Assembly: GCA_016903675.1 (NCBI GenBank)
Contig: JADQBA010000151.1
Span: 1-20,539, forward strand
Length of the DNA stretch: 20,539 bases
Origin: Stigonema ocellatum SAG 48.90 = DSM 106950
GTDB lineage: Bacteria; Cyanobacteriota; Cyanobacteriia; Cyanobacteriales; Nostocaceae
Direction of reading: 5' to 3'
The position numbers were made by a program, and so were the translations under genes. Below the pieces are notes generated by a model. It saw only the letters and a program-made list of their open reading frames with translations, ran no database searches and had not been told where the DNA came from. Below, in pieces: positions 15,201 to 20,539 of the stretch; position 1 is the stretch's first letter; each line of letters starts with the position of its first letter.

Positions 15201-15873
15201 TGCAGTGAAGAAATATTTGGATGCGTTGCGGGATGGCATTCAACAGCTTGGTATCGTGGAAACAGATTTAACTGATACTGCGGTGGTAGCAGTGACTAGG
15301 GCAGTTGAGATCCAAGAACACCAAGTTAAGCAACTGCGAGACATAGAAAGTTTAGCAGAAATCAGTGATGCGATCGCAGCATTAGAAGCACAACTGCAAA
15401 GCGATCGTCCTTGGCGAGAGATTAACAGTTTAGAACTGCACTTGCAAGCGATCGAGCAACATTATAAAGCCGTGCGCTTGCAACTCATCGAACGCCAAGA
15501 ACGGCAAACCGCAGAAATCCGAGGACGCATTAAACAGCGTCCCAATTTTAACAAACTCAGTGAAAAACAATCAGAATACGTATTTCGCCCCCTACAGCAA
15601 GCCGCCTTCGATACCACCAAAGAAGTTCTCTACCCCTCCTTACTGCAACTGCGAGATTCCGCCGTCATTCAAATTCAAAAAGCCGAAGACACAACCAATA
15701 AAAATTTAGATGATTTATTATCTAAAGTGACTGAAGAGCAAGTCATACAACTAGACTTAGAACTTAGTGGACGTGAAGTCAGCACCCCAGAAGAGGTAGA
15801 AACATTGCTAAATCATCTACGAGAGCGTTTATTAACCAAACTAAAAAATAATACCCGTATTCGCCTAATTTAA
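12253..15873 (+). CDS. brxC: BrxC/PglY, BREX P-loop ATPase
   Basis: 1206 residues, the usual size of BrxC/PglY. Walker A is GFYGSGKS (residues 86-93) and Walker B is LFVVVDEV, with D280 and E281. Together they mark the AAA-type ATPase of BREX. A segment after the ATPase (about 440-560) looks like a winged-helix array, and the last 200 residues or so are charged and coiled-coil-like (for example EISDAIAALEAQLQ and LLSKVTEEQVIQL). BrxC is thought to act with BrxB, PglZ and PglX in DNA recognition and exclusion of phage DNA. ATG 12253 is preceded by agagga at about 9 bases. pglX starts 12 bp after the stop. Several HIP1 sites lie in the gene. Confidence 0.93.
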   Translation: MTIKEIFAADIARNIAPVVYFHEQDQAKVLEEVSEYIITGGYPENDPRHKRVQSGIHEQFVKLLKGIAEELHKQGGVELPASWISGFYGSGKSSFAKLLGLALDGIMLPNGRTLADTLLERDDSPKSQEFRDAWHELRNQLDPIAVVFDIGAVARDDEDIHSAVKREIQSRLGYCTISHYVADHELKLELDRKWDEFLSCAEQTLGEPWSTAKNDQLAEEAFSEVMHAMNPSRYIEPMSWLDSRAGAQTGIGTSVDETTTAIINMLKFRAPSKNLFVVVDEVSQYIYQNTNRMLKLQSFVSALGQKLKGRVWLLATGQQKLEDSDDESNIGKLKDRFPPKLRVHLAPTNIRDVVHKRLLKKAPGKEPELRALFQQHRSHLKLYGYKCDTMTEEDFVEVYPMLPGYVDLLMQITSNLRTRSSRAKGDDYAIRGLLQLLGELFREQKLGDKPIGTLVTLENIYEVQQSALDADVQNTLARLFNHEQVIKDEMAVKVAKVVALLELIQEQEPTTAHLVSQCLYSELGMGNPEPTVTLALEKLRGLGLLSYSDKLGYKIQSSAGQEWQREREQYGVITDAISIIVAEKLKSLLGSVNRPHYKNKTFYWAAFYSDGRQRQDERLQSTNDVAVVTVDFRYLTNNEDRNPNTWIPLSSSPNLQNRLIWLVGTTGDLASLVKELAKSRHIIQKYEGRHQSISKDKQRLWFEEQGRCDSLEKDVQNAIAQAFTEGQIFFRGRQIDKPQYGTTFNTILERVGESILPELYSHYIDVAVTPDELKQLLELNLSGPSHKFMKTGLGILELDAGKYSPTCSGEVPTRIAQYIQDQNGVGGNILLNYFGGPPYGYPADVVKACLVGLLRGGKLRIRPQAGPEITSVRDPGARDIFEKDREIKRADILPPNETSITPRDRIAICKFFKEFLGVDLDRENDAIADASFQQFPGLVKRLQDIERRYNKLPNRPELPVVLHKLREALEKCTASRQVENTVLAVKKYLDALRDGIQQLGIVETDLTDTAVVAVTRAVEIQEHQVKQLRDIESLAEISDAIAALEAQLQSDRPWREINSLELHLQAIEQHYKAVRLQLIERQERQTAEIRGRIKQRPNFNKLSEKQSEYVFRPLQQAAFDTTKEVLYPSLLQLRDSAVIQIQKAEDTTNKNLDDLLSKVTEEQVIQLDLELSGREVSTPEEVETLLNHLRERLLTKLKNNTRIRLI

Positions 15874-15885
15874 GCACAAATTATC

Positions 15886-18800
15886 ATGTATCTTTCGCCA
15901 GAAGCCAAAACCCAGCTATCAAACACCATCCGCACACTGCGAGAACGCCTACTCACCGATTTACACAACGTCGTAGACAGCACCTATCGCCTGTCTATCC
16001 CTGCATCACAGGCGGAACTCCCAGAAGAACAACACCAGAAGCGGAAGCGGTTAGAAAACTGGCTGAAAGAACAAGCCCGTAGCGAGGGTAAGGGGAACAA
16101 AGAGACCGAAAAGCAACGCCAAGAACGCTATTTACACACAGCCGTCAAATTAGCAGCCGCCACATTACTCAACCGACTGGTAGTCATCAAACAGATGGAA
16201 GCCCAAGGACTCATTAAACCAGCGGTAGTGACAGGAGGTTGGCAAAGTCCAGCTTATCGGGAATTTCGGGATTTTGCACCGGAATTACTCAAAGATGAAA
16301 CCGAGGGTTACGGGACGCTGTTAAAATTCCTTTTTGATGAACTCGCCCAAGATTTACCGGGGTTATTTGGCAATGTGGGAGTTACAGCTTTATTTCCCAT
16401 ACCTGCTAATATCTTACGCGCAGTGATTGAAGCTTTAGACAACCCAAGTTTAAAAGATGCTTGGTTGGATGATACTACATTGGGCTGGGTTTACCAATAT
16501 TGGAACGATCCAGAACGGGAAGCACTAGACGCAAAACTCAACGGTGGAGGGAAAGTAGAACCCCACGAAATCGCCAGCAAAACCCAAATGTTCACCGAAC
16601 GTTACATGGTGGAATGGTTGTTAAACAACAGTTTAGGGCAAATTTGGCTAGCGATTTGTCAACAGCAAGGATGGACACCCGCAGTAGAAGCAGATGGAAC
16701 ATTGCAACGTTTAGCAGCAAGGCGCGAGGAGTGGCGAGGAAAACGGGAAAGGGGGGAAGTCGCGTTAGATGCGCTGATGGAGATAGAAACAGCAGCAGAA
16801 GAACGTTGGAAATATTGGGTTTCTCAACCTTTAATAACTCATGCAGCTAAAAGCATCCGCGAAGTGAAAATACTTGATCCCGCTTGTGGTTCTGGGCATT
16901 TTTTAGTCATAGCTTTTGGGTTATTATTTGCCCTTTACCAAGAAGAAGCCCAGCATCGGGGGGAAAGTTGGAGTGATAGAGAAATTGTTGAGTCTATTTT
17001 AGAGAAGAATTTATTTGGGATTGATATTGATCCAAGGGCGGTACAAATAGCAGCGGCGGCGTTGGTATTAAAAGCGCGGTTGCTGTCTCCGCAAGTAGAA
17101 ATTAAGCAGTTAAATTTGGTAGCATCAAACTTGCAATTGTCTGCACTGGCGGAAGATGACCCTGCACGGGTGGAACTGCGTCAGGAAGTAAAATTGGCAA
17201 CAGGTATTCCAGAACAGTTGACAGATAAAATTGTGGAAGCGTTGAAAGGTGCAGACTATTTAGGTAGTTTGTTGAAGGTTGACGCGGAGGTTGATCAGGC
17301 GATTAATCAGTATGAACAAGAAATTTTTCGCCCCTTGCAGTTAGAAATTGGTCAAATTGCGGTAGAAGAGAAAGCGGCTTTTGATTCTGTTGAAGCAAAG
17401 AAATCTTTATTGGAAAAATTAGAAAGTTTTTTAAACCGTTGCACCAGTGGTGATGATTTGGGTTTGCGCTTGCGGGGTGAACAATTAGCGGCGGGTGTGC
17501 GGTTTATTCGCATTGTGCGAGAAAATTGTTATGATTTAGTCATTGGGAATCCACCCTATCAAGGGACGAGTAAGATGGTGGATGCTAAATATGTAGCGAA
17601 GGAATATCCAAGGGGTAAGGCTGATTTATATGCGGCGTTTTTAGAACGGGGTTTGCAGTTGGTAAAAGATGGGGGTATATCAGCACTGCTGACGATGCGA
17701 AATTGGATGTTTATTCAGCAGTTTACTCAAATTCGAGAGTGGTTGTTAGATAATTTTGATTTGCGTTTGTTGGGAGATTTAGATAGGGGTGCTTTTGAAG
17801 AAGTACCTGATGAAGTTGTGGCAACAGTAATGAGTGTATTTCAAAAAGCATCACCTCATGAGGCAATTAGTATAGCATTACAGCCAACTGCTTTAGATGA
17901 TAATTCAAGAGATAGCGCGAGAACAAAGCGGAAACGAGCAGCAGTTTTGGTTCAGGTTGGACGGTTTGAATTTTGGAGCGATCGTTTTAATCTTATCAAA
18001 GAAAAGCCTCTCATTTATTGGTGGGATGATGATTTTCTCAACCGCTATGCTGAGACACCAAAGCTAGGGGATGAAACTGAAGTAAGAGTTGGAATGCAAA
18101 CATCTAATAATTCTCGATTTCTTCGCCTTCCTTGGGAAATACCTCTTTCAAAAATTTGGATATCTAGACAGGAGAAAATAAATATCTCTGATACTTATAT
18201 ATTCGATTGGATACCCCATATAAAAGGAGCATCTGGAAGAAAATGGATAGACAATTTATCAGATTTATTAACATGGAAAAAATCAGGACTAGAGCTAAAA
18301 GTTCTTTCTACATATAGCTCAGGATGTGTTATTAGAAACCAAGACTACTTTTTTAAACTTGGGGTTGCATTTCCAAAAATAGGTGCTGATTTTTCATCCC
18401 GTGCTTATAGATATAGTGGCATATTTGGCGATGCAGGTTCTTCAGTATTTCCTGAAAGTATAAATAATGCGACTTGCTTGATGAATAGTGATTTAAGTCG
18501 TCAGATTCTTTCAGCTTTAAACCCAACTATTAATTTTCAAGTAGGCGATGTAAAACGCCTCCCCCTCTTCCCCATAGAATCAGCAGACGAAATCTTCACC
18601 AAACTAGACGAAGCCTTCACCGAACACGAAGCCGCCCGCGAAACATCCGTAGAATTCCGACAACCCGCCCCCTCAGCCTGGAACTACGCCCAAGCCTGGG
18701 CGCAAATCGCCGTAGACAGAACATCCGGTACACCCTTACCGCCCTATCAACCAACCTACGATCAACCGCCAGCCACCAACTATATATCCTATGCCCTTGG

Positions 18801-19845
18801 CGTCGCCCTTGGTCGCTTCGATAAAAACGGCGAGGGTATCGTTGCGGTAGATAAAGGAGATGAGAGAGTTTTACCTGATGGGATTTTATACCTTTCCGCC
18901 TACAACCACAGCGACAGCTTACAACATCCCGCCTGCGAAATTCTCCACCAAACTTGGCAAAATCATGGTACAACCATAGCCAAAGGTAAAACTCTACGTG
19001 AATGGCTGCGACAATCATTTTTCAAAGACGTTCACTTAGGAATGTACGAAAGCCGCCCAATATACTTTCCCCTGTCATCCGCCAAAAAGAACTTTGTCGC
19101 CCACATCAGCATTCACCGTTGGACAGAAAACACCTTACAAACCCTATTAGCCGATCGCCTCATCCCCGAACTCAGCCAAATTGAAGGCGAACTCAACGAC
19201 CTAATCGAATCCCGCAACCAAGGCGATAAAAAAACCCAAGCCAAAGCCGAAGAACGTTACAACAAACTCCAACAACAGCAAACCGAACTCAAAACCTTCA
19301 TCGACTTAGTGAGACAATGCGCCGAACAAGGGACACCCCTCGCCAACCCCAAAGACACACCCCGCCAAGCCGACGCCCGTTTTCACCTTGACTTAGACGA
19401 TGGCGTCATGATCAACAGCGCCGCCCTCTGGCCCCTACTAGAACCCCAATGGACACAACCCAAAAAATGGTGGTCAGAACTCAGCAACGCCCAAGGGAAA
19501 AAAGACTACGACTGGTCACACTTAGCCGCCCGATACTTTCCCCAACGGGTAGACGAGAAATGTCAAAAAGACCCATCCCTAGCAGTAGCCCACGGTTGCT
19601 TCTGGAAATACCACCCCGCCAAAGCCTACGAATGGGAACTGAGACTACAAGACGAAATCGCCCCCGACTTTACCATAGATGAAATTGACTCCGACCAATT
19701 GCGACAAAAACTTATCCAACAGAAACCCCAACTCCTAGCCGAACTAAGAGAAAAAGAAGACAAACGGCGAGAACGCAAACGCAAAAAACAAGACCCAGAA
19801 GAAGACTGGACTATCCCCATAGCCCCAGACCACGAAGAAGAATAA
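15886..19845 (+). CDS. pglX: PglX, BREX adenine-specific DNA methyltransferase
   Basis: 1319 residues. Motif I is DPACGSGHF (331-339) and motif IV is NPPY (555-558), preceded by CYDLVIG, as in gamma-class N6-adenine methyltransferases. LFGIDIDPRAVQIAAAALVL is the motif II region. The part after about residue 690 holds the presumed target-recognition region (YWWDDDFLNRY to INFQVGDVKRLPLF, about 703-895), followed by a conserved C-terminal part. PglX modifies host DNA at a non-palindromic site, marking self. There is no clear Shine-Dalgarno before ATG 15886; coupling to brxC, 12 bp away, is likely. Base composition changes sharply: about 18000-18545 is AT-rich, while from 18546 to the end the coding strand is C-rich. 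This suggests a mosaic gene. Confidence 0.93.
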   Translation: MYLSPEAKTQLSNTIRTLRERLLTDLHNVVDSTYRLSIPASQAELPEEQHQKRKRLENWLKEQARSEGKGNKETEKQRQERYLHTAVKLAAATLLNRLVVIKQMEAQGLIKPAVVTGGWQSPAYREFRDFAPELLKDETEGYGTLLKFLFDELAQDLPGLFGNVGVTALFPIPANILRAVIEALDNPSLKDAWLDDTTLGWVYQYWNDPEREALDAKLNGGGKVEPHEIASKTQMFTERYMVEWLLNNSLGQIWLAICQQQGWTPAVEADGTLQRLAARREEWRGKRERGEVALDALMEIETAAEERWKYWVSQPLITHAAKSIREVKILDPACGSGHFLVIAFGLLFALYQEEAQHRGESWSDREIVESILEKNLFGIDIDPRAVQIAAAALVLKARLLSPQVEIKQLNLVASNLQLSALAEDDPARVELRQEVKLATGIPEQLTDKIVEALKGADYLGSLLKVDAEVDQAINQYEQEIFRPLQLEIGQIAVEEKAAFDSVEAKKSLLEKLESFLNRCTSGDDLGLRLRGEQLAAGVRFIRIVRENCYDLVIGNPPYQGTSKMVDAKYVAKEYPRGKADLYAAFLERGLQLVKDGGISALLTMRNWMFIQQFTQIREWLLDNFDLRLLGDLDRGAFEEVPDEVVATVMSVFQKASPHEAISIALQPTALDDNSRDSARTKRKRAAVLVQVGRFEFWSDRFNLIKEKPLIYWWDDDFLNRYAETPKLGDETEVRVGMQTSNNSRFLRLPWEIPLSKIWISRQEKINISDTYIFDWIPHIKGASGRKWIDNLSDLLTWKKSGLELKVLSTYSSGCVIRNQDYFFKLGVAFPKIGADFSSRAYRYSGIFGDAGSSVFPESINNATCLMNSDLSRQILSALNPTINFQVGDVKRLPLFPIESADEIFTKLDEAFTEHEAARETSVEFRQPAPSAWNYAQAWAQIAVDRTSGTPLPPYQPTYDQPPATNYISYALGVALGRFDKNGEGIVAVDKGDERVLPDGILYLSAYNHSDSLQHPACEILHQTWQNHGTTIAKGKTLREWLRQSFFKDVHLGMYESRPIYFPLSSAKKNFVAHISIHRWTENTLQTLLADRLIPELSQIEGELNDLIESRNQGDKKTQAKAEERYNKLQQQQTELKTFIDLVRQCAEQGTPLANPKDTPRQADARFHLDLDDGVMINSAALWPLLEPQWTQPKKWWSELSNAQGKKDYDWSHLAARYFPQRVDEKCQKDPSLAVAHGCFWKYHPAKAYEWELRLQDEIAPDFTIDEIDSDQLRQKLIQQKPQLLAELREKEDKRRERKRKKQDPEEDWTIPIAPDHEEE

Positions 19846-19848
19846 TTT

Positions 19849-19902
19849 GTTTGTAGTGAGGGCTTCAGCCCTCAAAATAGGGCTAAAGCCCTCACTACGA
19901 AC
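19849..19902. repeat. Inverted repeat between pglX and pglZ remnant
   Basis: gtagtgagggcttcagccct (19853-19872) pairs with agggctaaagccctcactac (19879-19898), with one mismatch over 20 bases and a 6-base loop. The pairing continues outward imperfectly. It lies just after the pglX stop and could terminate or attenuate transcription into pglZ. It is of the REP-like type common in this genome. Confidence 0.8.
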
Positions 19903-19923
19903 CTTATATTCCCCTCAATTCCT

Positions 19924-20172
19924 ATGCTTATCATTACCACCTATCTAGAAGAAAAAATAAAACAGAAATTACGGGAACAAGGTATAGTCATCTGGCTAGA
20001 TAAAGACGCACACTACAACAGTTATGTCGATCAACTAATAACCCGCCATCGCCAAAATAAATTTTTTGCCCCAGTCGTTGCCTTTCGCGGTAGTTATCTA
20101 GAAATGTTATTCGCCCTCGAATCTTACGGTAATGGACTCACCCCCGAACCATTAGACATCTCCGGAAATTAA
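19924..20172 (+). pseudogene. pglZ: PglZ, N-terminal fragment truncated by a MITE
   Basis: The 82-codon frame matches the N-terminus of BREX PglZ proteins of the type 2/6 kind. IVIWLDKDAHYNSYVDQLI (about 20-38) is followed by PVVAFRGSYLEMLFALESYG (about 50-69) and PEPL. Full-length PglZ is many hundreds of residues and carries an alkaline-phosphatase-like domain, all absent here. The last native codon is the Leu at 20152-20154; residues 78-82 and the TAA come from the MITE. PglZ is the partner of PglX and is required in the BREX systems that have been tested, so its loss should inactivate the locus unless another copy exists. No Shine-Dalgarno is seen. Confidence 0.8.
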
Positions 20173-20243
20173 TTATGCGTCCGTTGAAATCCTTGGTAGG
20201 GGCGTATTGCAATACGCCCCTACATCATTTCCGGAGATGTCTA
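20153..20243. mobile_element. TA-flanked MITE truncating pglZ
   Basis: tagacatctccggaaat (20153-20169) and its exact reverse complement (20227-20243) bound a 91-bp unit. Taking the outer TA pair as the target duplication leaves 15-bp inverted repeats beginning GACATCTCCGG. A perfect 28-bp palindrome (20196-20223, arms gtaggggcgtatt...) sits in the right half. There is no coding capacity. It resembles MITEs mobilised by IS630/Tc1-mariner-type transposases. Confidence 0.8.
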
Positions 20244-20248
20244 TTAGA

Positions 20249-20273
20249 TACCATACGTATGGTAGTGTATAAT
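20249..20273 (+). promoter_or_regulatory. Palindrome plus -10 box before the last gene
   Basis: taccatacgtatggta (20249-20264) is a perfect 16-bp palindrome. TATAAT (20268-20273) follows, 22 bp before the ATG at 20296. The palindrome would cover the -35/-10 spacer, as an operator does, but no good -35 hexamer is visible. A chance palindrome is possible. Confidence 0.35.
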
Positions 20274-20295
20274 CGATAGTAGATCGCAAAGTAAA

Positions 20296-20539
20296 ATGAC
20301 AAGATTCCCGTATGACCGCTTCGCCAAAGATTATCTCCAAGAATTATTATCACCGCTAGGTTCAGTAGAAACAAGTAAGGATGTGGCAGGGGAAGTACGA
20401 GAAATAGATGTTTACTTTGCACCCTCTCCTCAACCCCAAATTTCTCAAGAAAGCTTGGGATTGTTAGGAAGATTTGCCCAGACAAAAGCATTGATTGAAC
20501 CCTTTCGCAATGCAGTAACAGCATCAGAAGTTCGCAGTT
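20296..20539 (+). CDS. Rpn/DUF4351-like conserved cyanobacterial protein (5' part)
   Basis: 81 codons from ATG 20296 run off the window edge. The start MTRFPYDRFAKDYLQELLSP and the later LGLLGRFAQTKALIEPFRNA are typical of a large cyanobacterial family annotated as Rpn/PD-(D/E)XK nuclease-like or DUF4351 proteins (from memory). EVREIDVYF could contain part of the nuclease core (ExxExD). It is unrelated to BREX and starts 124 bp after the pglZ remnant ends. The start is supported by the family N-terminus; there is no strong Shine-Dalgarno. Confidence 0.7.
   Translation, partial: MTRFPYDRFAKDYLQELLSPLGSVETSKDVAGEVREIDVYFAPSPQPQISQESLGLLGRFAQTKALIEPFRNAVTASEVRS

Noticed and set aside
18617..19018. 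133-codon minus-strand open frame inside pglX
   Set aside because: It is Arg-rich, antisense to a clear gene, and a by-product of the C-rich codon usage there.
9829..20172. BREX type 1
   Set aside because: brxA-brxB-brxC-pglX-pglZ also begins type 1, but the leading BrxE-like gene and the type 2/6-like PglZ N-terminus fit type 6 better; no brxL is seen.
20225..20524. 99-codon minus-strand frame at the window end
   Set aside because: It is antisense to the recognisable DUF4351/Rpn-like N-terminus on the plus strand and runs into the MITE.

Overview
The window looks like chromosomal DNA from a filamentous, Nostoc-like cyanobacterium. The evidence is repeated HIP1 octamers (GCGATCGC, for example near 3885, 4515, 5643, 11466, 14403 and 15370), a CBS-CP12 fusion protein, a NACHT/WD40 remnant of cyanobacterial type, heptanucleotide tandem repeats and many small inverted-repeat elements. 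No rRNA or tRNA gene was recognised. The species assignment is inference.

Left part (1-6073): nested and decayed mobile DNA around housekeeping genes. Positions 1-138 are the 3' end of a group II intron, with recognisable domains V and VI. It is followed directly by the 3' exon of a TnpB gene (139-333), so an intron sits inside an IS605/IS891-type element. Then come infC (translation initiation factor IF-3, minus strand) and an alpha/beta hydrolase with a GTG start. From 2739 to 5804 the DNA is a scar. It holds a small MITE, the C-terminal half of an Uma2-family nuclease gene, a 751-bp IS1-family element with 25-bp terminal repeats and a frame break at an A6 run, an array of nine nearly identical WD40 repeats, and a NACHT ATPase fragment without its P-loop. 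The WD40 array lies upstream of the NACHT fragment, the reverse of the usual order.

Middle part (6074-9787): ordinary cyanobacterial genes. These are an LptF/LptG-family permease, a convergent CBS-CP12 protein (Calvin-cycle regulator type) and a membrane-anchored Ser/Thr/Asn/Gln/Pro-rich protein of unknown function.

Right part (9829-20172): a BREX phage-defence locus in the order brxE, brxA, brxB, brxC(pglY), pglX, pglZ, which matches BREX type 6. BrxC is the P-loop ATPase, PglX the adenine methyltransferase (DPACGSG and NPPY motifs), BrxA, BrxB and BrxE are accessory factors, and PglZ is the alkaline-phosphatase-fold partner of PglX. The locus is visibly damaged. A TA-flanked MITE separates brxB from brxC, and pglZ survives only as its first 77 codons or so before it runs into a second TA-flanked MITE with 17-bp inverted repeats. 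The next gene, from 20296, is an unrelated DUF4351/Rpn-like protein. brxD and brxHI do not follow. The system is therefore probably inactive, or complemented from elsewhere. pglX also shows abrupt changes in base composition around its presumed target-recognition region, which suggests a recombined specificity domain.
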